Below, piece by piece: positions 38,781 to 49,753 of a DNA stretch of 64,000 bases (within the stretch, counting starts at the first letter, position 1; each line of letters opens with the position of its first letter). The stretch covers positions 189,001-253,000 of the forward strand of contig CP021371.1 of the NCBI GenBank assembly GCA_002600635.1. Direction: 5' to 3'. Origin of the DNA: Rhizobium sp. ACO-34A (GTDB taxonomy: Bacteria > Pseudomonadota > Alphaproteobacteria > Rhizobiales > Rhizobiaceae). The notes beneath the pieces are model-generated. The model searched no databases, was not told the DNA's origin, and saw only the letters and a program-made list of their open reading frames with translations. A program made the position numbers and the translations under genes.

Positions 38781-39050
38781 TTAGCGACGAATACCCAGGC
38801 TGGAGATCAGCTTGGAGTAACGGCCTTCGTCCTTCTTCTTGAGGTAGTCAAGAAGCGAGCGGCGGCTCGACACGAGCGTCAGGAGGCCACGACGGGAGTG
38901 GTTGTCCTTCTTGTGGTCCTTGAAGTGCTCGGTGAGGTTGTTGATGCGCTCGGTCAGGATAGCAACCTGAACTTCCGGCGAACCGGTGTCGCCTTCCTTG
39001 GTTGCGTATTCCTTGATGAGTGCAGCCTTGCGCTCTGCGGTAATCGACAT
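38781..39050 (-). CDS. rpsO: 30S ribosomal protein S15
   Basis: 89 residues, the standard length; binds the 16S central domain and bridges to 23S r[39 protein letters not shown]… with the conserved HxKDxHSRRGL-type block ([30 protein letters not shown]). ATG 39050 follows AGAAAGGACATACG. Confidence 0.98.
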   Translation of the reverse strand: MSITAERKAALIKEYATKEGDTGSPEVQVAILTERINNLTEHFKDHKKDNHSRRGLLTLVSSRRSLLDYLKKKDEGRYSKLISSLGIRR

Positions 39051-39205
39051 CGTATGTCCTTTCTGTGAATAGGAGAAAACGGGTCGCCTGATGCCGGGAT
39101 GTCGTCCAGCATCGGCCGTTAGGAGCAGGCGGCACGCCGCCATGCTGGGCGTGCCTATAGCTCATTCGGCTCGCAATTGAAAGCGTTCTTTGATTCGCGC
39201 CTGAT

Positions 39206-40135
39206 TCACGTGAAAACGCGGCGCGGGCGGAATTCGCCCTCACCGATCTCGCCGATCGCCACCAGCTTGCCACCGGCGGTGGCGAAGGCATCGGCCTCGC
39301 TGACCGGCGCGTTGCGGCCCCGGAGCAGGATCGGATTGCCCATGCGCAGCCGGTGCGCCTGGTCTTCCGTGATGGCGATATGGGGAAGCCCCGACAGTGC
39401 CTCGCCGGTATCGATCAGGAAGGCGTCGAGGGCTGCCAGCCGCTCGTCGCGGTCCTCGATCTTCTCAAGCGCCACGAGTTCGGCAAGCGGAACCATGGTT
39501 TCCTCGGTGAAGGGAGCAACGAAGCTGCGACGCAGCTCCGAGATATGGCCGTAGCAGCCGAGTTCCCGGCCGAAATCGCGGGCAAGCGAGCGCACATAGG
39601 TGCCCTTGCCGCATTCGACCTCGAACCAGGCGCGGTCCGCTTCGCACTTGATCAACGTCAGGCGGAAGACTTTCACTTCGCGCGAGGGGATCTCCACCGT
39701 CTCGCCGTCGCGGGCAAGGTCATAGGCCCGCTCGCCGGCGATCTTGATCGCGGAAAACTGCGGTGGAACCTGCGAAATCACGCCGGTATAGCTCGGCAGC
39801 AGTGCGCGGATCGCTTCTTCGGTCGGACGAGCGTCGGAAGACTGGGTGACCTCGCCCTCGAGATCGTCGGTCGAGCGCTCTTCACCCCAGGTGACGGTGA
39901 ATTCGTAGATCTTGCGGCCGTCCATCACATAGGGAACGGTCTTGGTCGCATCGCCGAGCGCGATCGGCAGCATGCCGGAAGCGAGCGGATCGAGTGTGCC
40001 TGCATGTCCGGCCTTCTGGGCATTGAACAGCCACTTGATCTTGGAAACGGCTTCGGTCGAGCCGAAATCGACAGGCTTGTCGAGGATCAGCCAGCCGGAA
40101 ACCGGCCGGCCCTTGGGTTTACGCGGTTTGGACAT
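39206..40135 (-). CDS. truB: tRNA pseudouridine-55 synthase TruB
   Basis: Makes Ψ55 in the TΨC loop of tRNAs and acts as a tRNA chaperone. 309 residues; catalytic Asp in [16 protein letters not shown], the [15 protein letters not shown] block, and a C-terminal PUA-like region. 52 bases after rbfA in the same operon. Confidence 0.97.
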   Translation of the reverse strand: MSKPRKPKGRPVSGWLILDKPVDFGSTEAVSKIKWLFNAQKAGHAGTLDPLASGMLPIALGDATKTVPYVMDGRKIYEFTVTWGEERSTDDLEGEVTQSSDARPTEEAIRALLPSYTGVISQVPPQFSAIKIAGERAYDLARDGETVEIPSREVKVFRLTLIKCEADRAWFEVECGKGTYVRSLARDFGRELGCYGHISELRRSFVAPFTEETMVPLAELVALEKIEDRDERLAALDAFLIDTGEALSGLPHIAITEDQAHRLRMGNPILLRGRNAPVSEADAFATAGGKLVAIGEIGEGEFRPRRVFT

Positions 40136-40187
40136 TCGAGCCCTTATTCTTGTTCGTCGTCGCTGTCGGTGTGGCCGAGGTCACGGC

Positions 40188-40559
40188 TTACTTCGGGGAG
40201 CGCAAAAGCTCGTCGATCTTCTGGTAGTTGTCGAAGCTCGTATCGTCGCGGAAGCGCACTTCCGGCATGTATTTCATCTGCCGGAGCTGGGGGCCGAGCC
40301 GGCCCCGGATATATTTCGCATTGTGGTTCAATGCATCGATCACCGCCTGGTGATCGGCGACGCCAAGCGGCGTCACATAGGCGGTCGCGATCTTCAGGTC
40401 GGGCGACATGCGCACTTCCGAAATCGAGATCACCGTCTTCTCGATCACCGCATCGCGTACTTCGCCGCGCTGCAGGACCTGGGTGATCGCCGCGCGAACC
40501 TGTTCGCCGACGCGCAGCATGCGCTGCGAAGGTGCTGATGATGTGGGTCTTGTTGCCAT
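40188..40559 (-). CDS. rbfA: 30S ribosome-binding factor RbfA
   Basis: Assembly and cold-adaptation factor for the 30S subunit. 123 residues of the KH-like RbfA fold ([23 protein letters not shown] … [18 protein letters not shown] … [25 protein letters not shown]). Lies between infB and truB in the conserved order. Confidence 0.96.
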   Translation of the reverse strand: MATRPTSSAPSQRMLRVGEQVRAAITQVLQRGEVRDAVIEKTVISISEVRMSPDLKIATAYVTPLGVADHQAVIDALNHNAKYIRGRLGPQLRQMKYMPEVRFRDDTSFDNYQKIDELLRSPK

Positions 40560-40631
40560 TTTTCTCGCCCCAAACAGATGCGGGCGCCGGACCTTCCATC
40601 CGGCGCCCGTCCATCGATCAAGTCTATCCGA

Positions 40632-43361
40632 TCAGAGGGTCCGCGTCACATGCTCGACGCGGAAGCACTCGATCGTATCGCCTGCGCGGATGTCTTCGTA
40701 ATTCTCGAAGGCCATACCGCATTCCTGACCGACCGGCACTTCGGAGACTTCGTCCTTGAAGCGCTTGAGCGTCTTGAGCTTGCCTTCGTGGATGACGACG
40801 TTGTCGCGTACCAGACGGACACCGGCACCACGCTCGACCTTGCCTTCGACAACGCGGCAACCCGCGACCTTGCCGACCTTGGTGATGTTGAACACCTCGA
40901 GGATTTCGGCATTGCCGAGGAAGGTCTCGCGACGTTCCGGAGACAGGAGGCCCGACATTGCGGCCTTAACGTCATCCACCAGATCGTAGATGATGTTGTA
41001 GTAGCGGATTTCGATGCCCGAGCGCTCGGCGAACGAACGTGCCTGCGCATTGGCGCGGACGTTGAAGCCGATGATCGCCGCATCGGATGCCTCAGCGAGC
41101 GAGATATCCGACTCGGTGATGCCGCCCGCGCCCGAATGGACGATGCGGGCACGCACTTCGTCGGTGCCGAGCTTTTCGAGCGCGCCGATGATGGCTTCGA
41201 TCGAACCCTGCACGTCACCCTTGATGACCAGCGGGAACTCCTTCAGGCCGGAAGCCTGCATCTGGGTCATCATCTGCTCGAGCGAACCGCGCGAACCGGA
41301 CTGGCGGGCAGCCGCCTTGTCGCGTGCGAGACGCTGGCGGTACTCGGAGATTTCGCGGGCGCGGGCCTCGTTCTCGACGACGGCGAACTTGTCGCCGGCC
41401 GCTGGTGTGCCGGAAAGACCGAGAACTTCGACCGGCATCGCCGGACCAGCTTCCTTGACGTGGTCGCCCTTGTCATTGACGAGGGCGCGAACACGGCCCC
41501 ACTGATCGCCGGCGACAATGATCTGGCCGGGCTTCAGGGTACCCTTCTGAACCAGTACAGTGGCAACGGAACCGCGACCGCGATCGAGCTGGGCTTCGAT
41601 GACCGTGCCCTCGGCCGTCCGGTTCGGATTGGCCTTCAGGTCGAGGATTTCGGCCTGCAGCAGGATGGCCTCCAGCAGCTTGTCGAGGTTGGTGCCGTTC
41701 TTCGCCGAAACCTCGACGTCGAGAACTTCACCACCCATGGATTCGACGAAGACTTCGTGCTGCAGCAGTTCCGTACGGACCTTTTGCGCATTCGCCGTCG
41801 GCTTGTCGATCTTGTTGATCGCAACGATGATCGGAACGCCGGCCGCCTTTGCGTGATTGATCGATTCGATCGTCTGCGGCATGACGCTGTCGTCGGCCGC
41901 AACCACGAGGATGGCGATGTCGGTGGCCTGTGCACCACGGGCACGCATTGCGGTGAATGCGGCGTGGCCGGGCGTGTCGATGAAGGTGATCTTCTGACCG
42001 TTCTGCTCGACCTGATAGGCGCCGATATGCTGCGTGATGCCGCCGGCTTCACCAGCTACCACGTTGGCGTGGCGGATCGCGTCGAGCAGCGAGGTCTTGC
42101 CGTGGTCGACGTGACCCATGATGGTCACGACCGGCGGACGCGGCAGCATTTCGCCTTCGTCGTCGGCAACGTTGAAGATGCCTTCCTCGACGTCGGATTC
42201 AGAGACGCGCTTCACGGTGTGGCCGAATTCGCCGGCGATGAGTTCTGCAAGGTCGGCGTCGATGACGTCGCCCGGCTTCATCATCTGGCCTTCCTTCATC
42301 AGGTACTTGATGACGTCGACGGCACGTTCGGCCATGCGCTGCGACAGTTCCTGAATGGTGATGGTCTCCGGCAGGATAACTTCGCGCATGACCTTTTCAC
42401 GGGTCTCCTGCATCTGGCTGCGCCGGAATTTTTCCTGGCGACGACGCATGGCAGCCATCGAGCGGCCGCGTGCGCCGCCCTCGTCATCTTCGCTGACGGT
42501 GGTGACGGTCAGCTTGCCACGGCGGCGATCTTCCTCACCCTTCGGACGGGCCGGAACCTTTGCGGGAGCGGGAATGGCAATCTTGCCACGGCCGGGCACA
42601 GTGCGCGCGCCGCCGCGATCTTCATCTTCGTCTGCGCCCTTGCGACCACGGACGAACGACGGCTGATCCGGCGTCGCCGAAGGTGCGGGCCGCGCAGGCG
42701 CTGCCGCCGCAGGAGCAGCGGCCGCTGCCGGCTGCGCACTGGCGACTGCCACGGGCTCTGCGGCGGAGACCGGCTGGGGAGCCGGCTCGACCGGCTTCGG
42801 CTCGGCGGCGCGACGGGCGGCCTCTTCGGCTTCGGCCTTGAGGCGAGCTTCTTCTTCAACCTTGCGGCGGGCTTCATCGGCAGCGCGCTGCTTGGCTTCC
42901 TCGACTTCGCGTGCCTGCGCTTCCATCAGCGCGCGGCGGCGGGCTTCCATCTCGCCGGCTGACAGGTCGTGAAGCACGTTGCCGCGCGGACGTTCCGGAG
43001 CGCGCGAAGGCTGCTGCGGCCGCGAGGGCTGCTGCGGTTGCGGCCGCGACGGCTGGTGATTGGTGGGAGCGGGTTGGTGGACACGAGTCTGCTGCGGGGC
43101 CGGAGCCGGACGCGGAGCCTGTGCGACGGGTGCCGGCGCAGGCTCGGGTGCGCGAACCGGTGCTGGTGCGGCGACCGGGGTCACCACCTTCTCGTCTTCA
43201 GGACGGGTCGGGCGGCGCTTGCGCGTCTCGACCACGACGGCCTTGGTTCGACCGCGACCCATGTCCTGGCGCACGGTACCCTGAGTCACGCCTGAGGGTT
43301 TCAGGGTGAGGGTTTTCTTGCCCGATACGCTGAGTGTGTTGTCGTCTTTGTTGTCGGTCAT
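40632..43361 (-). CDS. infB: Translation initiation factor IF-2
   Basis: GTPase that brings fMet-tRNA to the 30S complex. 909 residues. A long N-terminal Ala/Pro/Glu-rich and charged coiled-coil region (about 1-330) with the conserved start [24 protein letters not shown], then the IF2_N HTH ([22 protein letters not shown]), the G domain ([26 protein letters not shown]) and C-terminal domains. ATG 43361 is preferred to one seven codons upstream. Confidence 0.98.
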   Translation of the reverse strand: MTDNKDDNTLSVSGKKTLTLKPSGVTQGTVRQDMGRGRTKAVVVETRKRRPTRPEDEKVVTPVAAPAPVRAPEPAPAPVAQAPRPAPAPQQTRVHQPAPTNHQPSRPQPQQPSRPQQPSRAPERPRGNVLHDLSAGEMEARRRALMEAQAREVEEAKQRAADEARRKVEEEARLKAEAEEAARRAAEPKPVEPAPQPVSAAEPVAVASAQPAAAAAPAAAAPARPAPSATPDQPSFVRGRKGADEDEDRGGARTVPGRGKIAIPAPAKVPARPKGEEDRRRGKLTVTTVSEDDEGGARGRSMAAMRRRQEKFRRSQMQETREKVMREVILPETITIQELSQRMAERAVDVIKYLMKEGQMMKPGDVIDADLAELIAGEFGHTVKRVSESDVEEGIFNVADDEGEMLPRPPVVTIMGHVDHGKTSLLDAIRHANVVAGEAGGITQHIGAYQVEQNGQKITFIDTPGHAAFTAMRARGAQATDIAILVVAADDSVMPQTIESINHAKAAGVPIIVAINKIDKPTANAQKVRTELLQHEVFVESMGGEVLDVEVSAKNGTNLDKLLEAILLQAEILDLKANPNRTAEGTVIEAQLDRGRGSVATVLVQKGTLKPGQIIVAGDQWGRVRALVNDKGDHVKEAGPAMPVEVLGLSGTPAAGDKFAVVENEARAREISEYRQRLARDKAAARQSGSRGSLEQMMTQMQASGLKEFPLVIKGDVQGSIEAIIGALEKLGTDEVRARIVHSGAGGITESDISLAEASDAAIIGFNVRANAQARSFAERSGIEIRYYNIIYDLVDDVKAAMSGLLSPERRETFLGNAEILEVFNITKVGKVAGCRVVEGKVERGAGVRLVRDNVVIHEGKLKTLKRFKDEVSEVPVGQECGMAFENYEDIRAGDTIECFRVEHVTRTL

Positions 43362-43459
43362 TCCGTTCCGTTCCTTGCACAAGGACGGATGCGGAGCATC
43401 AGACCTTGTCGTTCAATTCGTATATTCGATAAAGCGTCCGGCTGAAGCCGGTGACCGCG

Positions 43460-44152
43460 TCATTGCTTCGGCATGTCAACGACATCCTTTTTCTGGGACA
43501 GGCCGCCTGTGCGGTACTGTTCAAGCAGGTTTGCGCGCTTCACTACACCCTCACCCGCCTGCCCTGCAAGCGCCGCGGCATGGATAAACGCATTCTGGCC
43601 CATCAGTTCTTCCAATTCCGCCCCGGAAAGCAGATGGAAGGCGGGAATCTCCGCTTCCGTCCCCATTCCGAGGTGCCAGGCCTTCCGGGCCTGGTCGATT
43701 TTTCTCACGCCGTCGGCGGCGGCATCCCCCGAATGGAACACCGCCAGCGCCTCGCCGCTGCGTACCGCGAGCTCCACCTTTGCGGAGCCGGTGATGAACT
43801 GGCCGGCCTTGCGCGCCAGGTTCATCATTCCGGTAAGCTGCGACACCAGCAGCCGGTCGACGGTCTCGCCGAGCGTAGCGTCGGCCTTGACGTCCGCCTT
43901 GAGGGCACGGGCGAAAAGCTTCTTCGCCACCGCCCTGTCGATTGCCTCGCGGCTTGCGGTCACCCAGCAGCCGCGTCCCGGCAGCTGGCGCTTCAGGTCC
44001 GGCACGATCGTGCCGTCCGGAGCCCTGACGAAACGGATGAGCGTGTCGGGAGACCCGCTCTGCCGTGTCACGATGCACATGCGGCCGTTCACGTCGAAGC
44101 CTTCGAAATCGTCTTCCTCAGGCAGATCGTCCGGCGCGCCGGCATTCGTCAT
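43460..44152 (-). CDS. YlxR/DUF448 and L7Ae-like RNA-binding protein
   Basis: 230 residues, a fusion common in α-proteobacteria. The N-terminal YlxR domain (RMCIVTRQSGSPDTLIRFVRAPDGTIVPDLKRQLPGRGCWV) is followed by an L7Ae-type domain (SQLTGMMNLARKAGQFITGSAKVELAVRSGEALAVFHSGDAA). Between nusA (4-base overlap) and infB; such proteins bind RNA and have been linked to RNase P and transcription, but the role here is not shown. Confidence 0.92.
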   Translation of the reverse strand: MTNAGAPDDLPEEDDFEGFDVNGRMCIVTRQSGSPDTLIRFVRAPDGTIVPDLKRQLPGRGCWVTASREAIDRAVAKKLFARALKADVKADATLGETVDRLLVSQLTGMMNLARKAGQFITGSAKVELAVRSGEALAVFHSGDAAADGVRKIDQARKAWHLGMGTEAEIPAFHLLSGAELEELMGQNAFIHAAALAGQAGEGVVKRANLLEQYRTGGLSQKKDVVDMPKQ

Positions 44153-45756
44153 TCGCCCTGTTCCGCGTCTTCGACGGCTTCCTCTTCGGCAGCTTCGGCG
44201 GCGAGGTCTTCCTCGGTGATCCAGCCGGCGGCAAGGCGCGCCTGGACGACCATGTTTTCGGCTTCGGCACGCGAAACATCGAACTTGGAGAACAGGCCTT
44301 CGAACTTCTTCGTTTCGCCGTCCTTGCGCTCGGTCCAGCCGACAAGATCGTCAGCGGCGCAGCCGGCGAAGTCCTCGATCGTCTTGATGCCGTCTTCGCC
44401 GAGTGCGACCATCATCTGCGAGGTAATGCCGTCGATCTGGCGCAGGTCGTCGGAAACGCCGAGTTCCTTGCGCTTGGCGTCCATTTCGGCCTCGATCTTG
44501 TCGAGGTATTCGCGGGCGCGGGTCTGGATCTCGCGGGCGGTGTCCTCGTCGAAGCCGTCGATCGAAGCAATTTCGTCGAGATCGACATAAGCGACTTCTT
44601 CCACCTGGGCGAAGCCTTCCGAAGCAAGTACCTGGCCGACCATTTCATCGACGTCCAGCGCGTCCATGAACAGGTTGGTGCGCTCGTTGAATTCCTTCTG
44701 ACGACGCTCGGATTCTTCCTGCTCCGTCATGATGTCGATGTCCCAGCCGGTCAGCTGCGAGGCGAGACGGACATTCTGGCCGCGGCGGCCGATGGCGAGC
44801 GAAAGCTGCTCGTCGGGAACCACGACTTCGATGCGTTCCGCATCCTCGTCGAGAACGACCTTGGCGACTTCAGCCGGCTGCAGGGCGTTGACGATGAACG
44901 AAGCCGGATCCTGGCTCCACGGAATGATGTCGATCTTTTCACCCTGCAGTTCGCCGACGACGGCCTGAACGCGGGAACCACGCATACCGACGCAGGCGCC
45001 GACCGGATCGATCGACGAGTCGTTCGAGATGACGGCGATCTTGGCGCGAGAACCCGGATCGCGGGCGACCGACTTGATCTGGATGATGCCGTCGTAGATT
45101 TCCGGAACTTCCATGGTGAAAAGCTTCACCATGAACTGCGGATGGGTACGCGACAGGAAGATCTGCGGGCCGCGCTGTTCGCGACGCACGTCGTAGACAT
45201 AGGCGCGAACGCGGTCGCCGTAACGGAAGGCCTCGCGCGGGATCATCTCGTCGCGGCGGATGATGCCTTCACCGCGGCCGAGATCGACGATCACGTTGCC
45301 GTATTCGACGCGCTTGACGGTGCCATTGACGATTTCGCCGACGCGATCCTTGAATTCGTCGAACTGACGGTCGCGCTCGGCTTCGCGCACCTTCTGCACG
45401 ATGACCTGCTTGGCCGACTGTGCGGCGATACGGCCGAAGTCCATCGGCGGCAGCGGATCGGCGATGAAGTCGCCGAGCTTGGCGTCGACATTGCGGTCGC
45501 GTGCCAGTTCAAGCGCGATCTGGGTCGAATAGTCCTCGACCTTCTCGACCACTTCGAGAAGACGCTGGAGACGGATTTCGCCGGTCTTGGAATTGATGTC
45601 GGCGCGGATGTTGGTCTCGGTGCCGTAACGCGAGCGGGCAGCCTTCTGGATCGCATCGGCCATTGCGGCGAGAACGATTTCACGGTCGATGACCTTCTCG
45701 CGGGCGACCGCATCAGCGATCTGCAAGAGCTCGAGCCGGTTTGCACTGACTGCCAT
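44149..45756 (-). CDS. nusA: Transcription termination/antitermination factor NusA
   Basis: 535 residues: N-terminal RNAP-binding domain (about 1-130), S1 ([21 protein letters not shown]), two KH domains ([49 protein letters not shown]) and C-terminal helix-hairpin-helix acidic repeats ending in an Ala/Glu-rich tail. Regulates pausing and termination; its own operon begins with a terminator-containing leader (46460-46492) that it could act on. Confidence 0.97.
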   Translation of the reverse strand: MAVSANRLELLQIADAVAREKVIDREIVLAAMADAIQKAARSRYGTETNIRADINSKTGEIRLQRLLEVVEKVEDYSTQIALELARDRNVDAKLGDFIADPLPPMDFGRIAAQSAKQVIVQKVREAERDRQFDEFKDRVGEIVNGTVKRVEYGNVIVDLGRGEGIIRRDEMIPREAFRYGDRVRAYVYDVRREQRGPQIFLSRTHPQFMVKLFTMEVPEIYDGIIQIKSVARDPGSRAKIAVISNDSSIDPVGACVGMRGSRVQAVVGELQGEKIDIIPWSQDPASFIVNALQPAEVAKVVLDEDAERIEVVVPDEQLSLAIGRRGQNVRLASQLTGWDIDIMTEQEESERRQKEFNERTNLFMDALDVDEMVGQVLASEGFAQVEEVAYVDLDEIASIDGFDEDTAREIQTRAREYLDKIEAEMDAKRKELGVSDDLRQIDGITSQMMVALGEDGIKTIEDFAGCAADDLVGWTERKDGETKKFEGLFSKFDVSRAEAENMVVQARLAAGWITEEDLAAEAAEEEAVEDAEQGE

Positions 45757-45815
45757 TGTCTTAGGTCTCCGTCTTCCTGCCGGGGCGCCTGCCCTCGCGG
45801 CGGTTGGTCAAACGT

Positions 45816-46436
45816 TTAAGCGTCGTTGTCTTCTTCATTTTCGTTCTGGTTGGCGGCTTCCGCCTTGGCCAGCTTGTCGGCCCTCAGCGCATCGCGGATC
45901 AGATCGTCGGTCAGGATCAGCTTGGCTTCTGCCAGTGCGGTGAACGGCACGGTTACCAGGGGCTGTTCGCCATAGGCGACCTGATCGCGTTCGATTGTGA
46001 AGCCTTCCGCGCTGACTTCCGTGATCTTGCCGCGAAAACGCTTGCGATTGTCGATCAGGATCGAGGTTTCGCACTTCAGCAGATGGCCGATCCAGCGCTC
46101 GAAGTCCGACTTGCGCACCATCGGGCGGTCGATACCCGGAGAGGACACCTCAAGATGGTAGGCCTTGTCAACCGGATCTTCGACGTCGAGGGCCGGCGAA
46201 ATCGCCATGGAGACCTCTTCGCAATCCTCGACGGTCATGGTTCCGTCATTCTTCTCGGCCATGACCTGCAGCGTCAGGCCGTTCTGGTTCATCAGCCTGA
46301 CGCGCACGAGCTTGAAACCCATGGCGACGAGTACAGGCTCGATAATCTCGGCAATGCGCCGGTCAAGCCCGGTTTCGGTGATGATACGCGCTTCGCCGTC
46401 CTGCGGCGTCGGCATGCTTTCGGACAATCGTCTCAC
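45816..46436 (-). CDS. rimP: Ribosome maturation factor RimP
   Basis: 206 residues; 30S assembly factor. α/β N-terminal domain ([26 protein letters not shown]) and SH3-like C-terminal domain with the conserved [14 protein letters not shown] and [12 protein letters not shown]. First gene of the rimP-nusA-ylxR-infB-rbfA-truB-rpsO-pnp run. Confidence 0.95.
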   Translation of the reverse strand: MRRLSESMPTPQDGEARIITETGLDRRIAEIIEPVLVAMGFKLVRVRLMNQNGLTLQVMAEKNDGTMTVEDCEEVSMAISPALDVEDPVDKAYHLEVSSPGIDRPMVRKSDFERWIGHLLKCETSILIDNRKRFRGKITEVSAEGFTIERDQVAYGEQPLVTVPFTALAEAKLILTDDLIRDALRADKLAKAEAANQNENEEDNDA

Positions 46437-46459
46437 TCCTGGATGGAACCGATCGCCAA

Positions 46460-46492
46460 CAAAAAAGAGCGGGTCCTTGCGGTCCCACTCTT
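46460..46492 (-). terminator. Leader terminator (putative attenuator) upstream of rimP
   Basis: 9-bp stem (AAGAGTGGG / CCCGCTCTT on the minus strand, one T-G pair), 10-base loop and a TTTTTTGTTGG tail, ending 24 bases before the rimP start and about 20 bases after the inferred +1. No gene lies upstream for it to terminate, so it falls in the 5' leader of the rimP-nusA operon. A 20-codon ATG frame ([10 protein letters not shown]…) runs across the hairpin. Confidence 0.75.
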
Positions 46493-46518
46493 CATCTGTC
46501 GATCAAGAACTTGAGCGC

Positions 46519-46547
46519 TATATACCCCCGCTCTGGCGGGATTGCAA
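46519..46547 (-). promoter_or_regulatory. rimP-nusA operon promoter
   Basis: TTGCAA, a 17-base spacer, TATATA on the minus strand. Predicted start near 46512, giving a leader of about 76 nt that contains the terminator hairpin. Confidence 0.65.
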
Positions 46548-46676
46548 GCTTTTGCCGTCAAAGGCTACAAACCGTTACCTGCTTCGTTTGCCTTTTGACC
46601 GGCGCGATCCCGCAGGTTTCCGGAATTCACGTCCCCGGGGCGACCGTCCGTTGCCCGCCTGAAAGAGGTTCCCTTC

Positions 46677-48305
46677 GTGCCCGAGCGCAGATCCTTCCTG
46701 TCCCCGCTGTCGCACCCGATCTACCGCAATGTCTGGCTCGCCAGCATAGCCTCCAATTTCGGTGGCCTGATCCAGGGCGTCGGCGCTGCATGGATGATGG
46801 CGTCGATTTCCAGTTCGGAAAACATGGTAGCTCTCGTGCAGGCCTCGACCACCTTGCCGATCATGCTGTTCTCGCTGCTATCGGGGGCCATCGCCGACAA
46901 TTACGATCGCCGCCGGGTGATGCTGACGGCCCAGATCTTCATGTTCGTGGTGTCGGCGGGGCTCGCGGCGTTCGCCTATCTGGGCCTCATCACGCCCTGG
47001 CTGCTGCTTGCCTTCACCTTCCTGATCGGAGCAGGCACCGCGCTCAACAATCCCTCCTGGCAGGCCTCCGTCGGCGACATGGTGCCGAGGAGCGATCTGC
47101 CGGGCGCTGTCGCGCTCAACAGCATGGGCTTCAACATCACCCGCAGCGTCGGCCCGGCCATCGGGGGCATCATCGTGGCCGCCGCCGGTGCGGCCGCGGC
47201 CTTTGCCGCCAATACGATGAGCTACTTTGCCCTGATCTTCGTGCTCCTCCGCTGGCGTCCCGATATGCCAAAGTCCACCCTTCCGCGCGAGGAGCTCGGA
47301 CGCGCGATCACGGCCGGCCTTCGCTACGTGGCCATGTCGCCCAATCTCGGCAAGGTGCTCTTTCGCGGTTTCATCTTCGGCTTCACGGCGGTCGCCATCC
47401 TGGCGCTGCTGCCGATCGTTGCCCGCGATCTCGTGGCCGGCGGCCCGCTGACCTACGGCCTGTTGCTCGGCGCATTCGGGGCGGGCGCCATCGTCGGGGC
47501 CTTTTCCAGCGCCCGGCTGCGCGAAATCCTGTCGAGCGAAGATATCGTTCGTTGTGCCTTCGCCGGGTTCGCACTAAGTGCCGCCATCATCGGCGCCAGC
47601 GGTTCCGCGTTGCTGACGGGACTTGCGCTGCTGCTCGCCGGCGCGTGCTGGGTTCTGGCGCTCTCGCTCTTCAATACCGTCGTGCAGCTTTCGACGCCGC
47701 GCTGGGTGGTCGGCCGGGCTCTGTCGCTTTACCAGACCGCGACCTTCGGCGGCATGGCGACGGGCAGCTGGATCTGGGGTCTGATGGCGGAAGGGCAGGG
47801 CATCTCCACCGCCCTGTTCGCCTCCAGCATCGTGATGATCGCCGGCGTTGCAATTGGCCTGTGGCTTCCCATGCCCGCTTTCGCCTCGCTCGATCTCGAT
47901 CCGCTGAACCGTTTCAATGAGCCGCCGCTCAGCCTCGACATCCGCCCCCGCAGCGGTCCGATCGTTATCAACATCGACTATGAGATCCACGATACGGATC
48001 TGCGTGAATTCCTGAGCCTGATGGTGGAACGGCGGCGCATCCGCATTCGCGACGGTGCCCGCAACTGGGCGCTGATGCGCGACCTTGAAAATCCCGACAT
48101 CTGGACGGAGACCTATCACACCCCGACCTGGGTCGATTACGTGCGCCACAACCAGCGGCGCACGAATGCGGACGCGGAAAACAGCGACCGGCTACTGGCG
48201 CTTCATCGAGGCGAGACGAAACCCAGGGTCCACCGGATGATCGAACGGCAGGCGATCCCGCCGGCCGACGACGTCTTCCATCAAGCCCATATCGAACCGC
48301 ACTGA
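46677..48305 (+). CDS. MFS transporter (EntS-like) with C-terminal soluble domain
   Basis: 542 residues from GTG 46677 after GAAAGAGG. About 400 residues of MFS fold with the RRRVM-type loop after TM2 (ISGAIADNYDRRRVMLTAQ) and family features of EntS-type exporters. Residues about 420-542 form a soluble extension (GPIVINIDYEIHDTDLREFLSLMVERRRIRIRDGARNWALMRDLENPDIWTETYHTPTWVDYVRHNQRRT) that looks like a dimeric α/β-barrel monooxygenase-like domain. Substrate unknown. Confidence 0.85.
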   Translation: MPERRSFLSPLSHPIYRNVWLASIASNFGGLIQGVGAAWMMASISSSENMVALVQASTTLPIMLFSLLSGAIADNYDRRRVMLTAQIFMFVVSAGLAAFAYLGLITPWLLLAFTFLIGAGTALNNPSWQASVGDMVPRSDLPGAVALNSMGFNITRSVGPAIGGIIVAAAGAAAAFAANTMSYFALIFVLLRWRPDMPKSTLPREELGRAITAGLRYVAMSPNLGKVLFRGFIFGFTAVAILALLPIVARDLVAGGPLTYGLLLGAFGAGAIVGAFSSARLREILSSEDIVRCAFAGFALSAAIIGASGSALLTGLALLLAGACWVLALSLFNTVVQLSTPRWVVGRALSLYQTATFGGMATGSWIWGLMAEGQGISTALFASSIVMIAGVAIGLWLPMPAFASLDLDPLNRFNEPPLSLDIRPRSGPIVINIDYEIHDTDLREFLSLMVERRRIRIRDGARNWALMRDLENPDIWTETYHTPTWVDYVRHNQRRTNADAENSDRLLALHRGETKPRVHRMIERQAIPPADDVFHQAHIEPH

Positions 48306-48315
48306 GAGCGTTCGC

Positions 48316-49536
48316 TCAGCGCAGTTTCGACTTCAGCGAGGCATCGGGGAAGCAGGTCGGCGCCATGCCGGCCTTGGCCTGCCATTCGCCGAGAGAGCGC
48401 CTGGTCTTGAAGCCCGGAAGGCCATCGACCGTGCCGACGTCGTAACCCTTGGCGACAAGCGCCTGCTGCATGGCCAGTACATCGGAACGCAGCATCTTGC
48501 CGACATCCCCGAACGGGGCCTTGAATGCGCCTCCGCCATAGGCGATCCGGTCGGCGAGATTGCCGATGAAAAGCGCGTAGAGGTCGGAATTGTTGTATTC
48601 CTTGAGCACGTAGAAGTTCGGGCTCACCAGAAATTCCGGCCCGTGGGTTCCGGCCGGCACCAGCATCATGGTCGGGGCGGAAAGCTCGGCCTTCGGAAAG
48701 CCCTTGCCGGAAATGCGCTGGATGCCCTGCGAGGACCAGTCGGAAAGCGGCTTTGCCCGGTCCGGCCCCTCCTGCGCGCAGGTGACGCCATCGGGTATCG
48801 AGACCTCGTAGCCCCAGCTGCGCCCCGCCTGCCAGCCGCTCTTCTTCAGGTAATTGGCGATCGACGCCAGACTGTCCGGCACGGAGTTCCAGATATCGCG
48901 ATGGCCGTCGCCGTCGAAGTCCACGGCATATTTGAGATAGCTCGTCGGCATGAACTGCGGCTGGCCGAGAGCACCGGCCCATGACCCCATCATCCTCGAC
49001 GCTGCGATATCGCCGCCCTCGACGATATGCAGCGCGGAGATCAGTTCGCGACGGAAAAGATCCTTGCGGGTGGACATGAAGGCCTTGGTCGCCAGCACGT
49101 CGATGGCCGAATAGGGAAGCTTGGCGCTGCCGAAGCCCGATTCCCGGCCCCAGATCGCGACGATGATCGAACCGGGCACGCCATAGGCGGCCTCCACCTT
49201 GCGAAGCGTCGCGGCATGGCGTTCCGCAAGGCCGCGGCCGGTGCCGGCGAGCCCCTGCAGGCGCTTTTCGGAGAAATAGGCGCCGGGCGAGGAAAATTCC
49301 GCCTGGCTCTGTTTCTGTTCCTTCGGCGGCGCTGTCCCCGGCGGCACGAGATCCGGAAGATCCCACTTCAGCGAAATCCCGCCGGTCGCCCGGTCGAACA
49401 GCTGGCGGGATATGCCCGTTTTCTGCGCCTCGGGCCAGAGGTCGTTGGTGAGCCACGTGCGGAACAGCTTTTCCACCTCGGCCTTCGATGGCGCGGCATG
49501 AGCGGCCGGCGCTGCGAAGGCAAGAGCAAGCGTCAT
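48316..49536 (-). CDS. Lytic murein transglycosylase (MltB-like)
   Basis: Cleaves peptidoglycan glycan strands to 1,6-anhydro muropeptides. The catalytic domain has the acid Glu in IWGRESGFG, GGDIAASRMMGSWAGALGQPQFMPTSYLKYAVDFDGDGHRDIWNS and AIANYL-type motifs; a C-terminal peptidoglycan-binding segment follows (LAMQQALVAKGYDVGTVDGLPGFKTRRS). ATG 49536 starts a short signal sequence (MTLALAFAAPAAHA). The frame is open 65 codons more, through a rhizobial repeat, so the true start is uncertain: a non-ATG start about 10 codons upstream (…SRLARLTIM) would give a better signal peptide. Confidence 0.88.
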   Translation of the reverse strand: MTLALAFAAPAAHAAPSKAEVEKLFRTWLTNDLWPEAQKTGISRQLFDRATGGISLKWDLPDLVPPGTAPPKEQKQSQAEFSSPGAYFSEKRLQGLAGTGRGLAERHAATLRKVEAAYGVPGSIIVAIWGRESGFGSAKLPYSAIDVLATKAFMSTRKDLFRRELISALHIVEGGDIAASRMMGSWAGALGQPQFMPTSYLKYAVDFDGDGHRDIWNSVPDSLASIANYLKKSGWQAGRSWGYEVSIPDGVTCAQEGPDRAKPLSDWSSQGIQRISGKGFPKAELSAPTMMLVPAGTHGPEFLVSPNFYVLKEYNNSDLYALFIGNLADRIAYGGGAFKAPFGDVGKMLRSDVLAMQQALVAKGYDVGTVDGLPGFKTRRSLGEWQAKAGMAPTCFPDASLKSKLR

Positions 49537-49654
49537 GATGGTCAGGCGGGCGAGGCGGGAAATGACCTTCTTTGGCCTGTCGGGAATCTTCCCTTCCGGT
49601 GGGTAGATCGGCTGAGGGCCGACCTTTCCAGCTTTTTCCCACGCCGCGTATTGT

Positions 49655-49725
49655 CGGGGGTGCTCCGCTTGTCGATCTCCCCCCTTGAGGGGGAGATGCC
49701 CGGCAGGGCAGAGGGGGGTGCTTTC
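49655..49725. repeat. G/C-tract rhizobial intergenic repeat
   Basis: Contains ATCTCCCCC / GGGGGAGAT as a perfect 9-bp inverted repeat (49675-49697), then GCCC-N4-GGGC (49698-49709), all within flanking GGGGGTG copies. This element type is found dispersed in Rhizobiales genomes. It lies between recR and the transglycosylase and extends that frame artificially. Confidence 0.65.
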
Positions 49726-49753
49726 GCCCATCTACGGTTCTCCCTTGAAAGTC

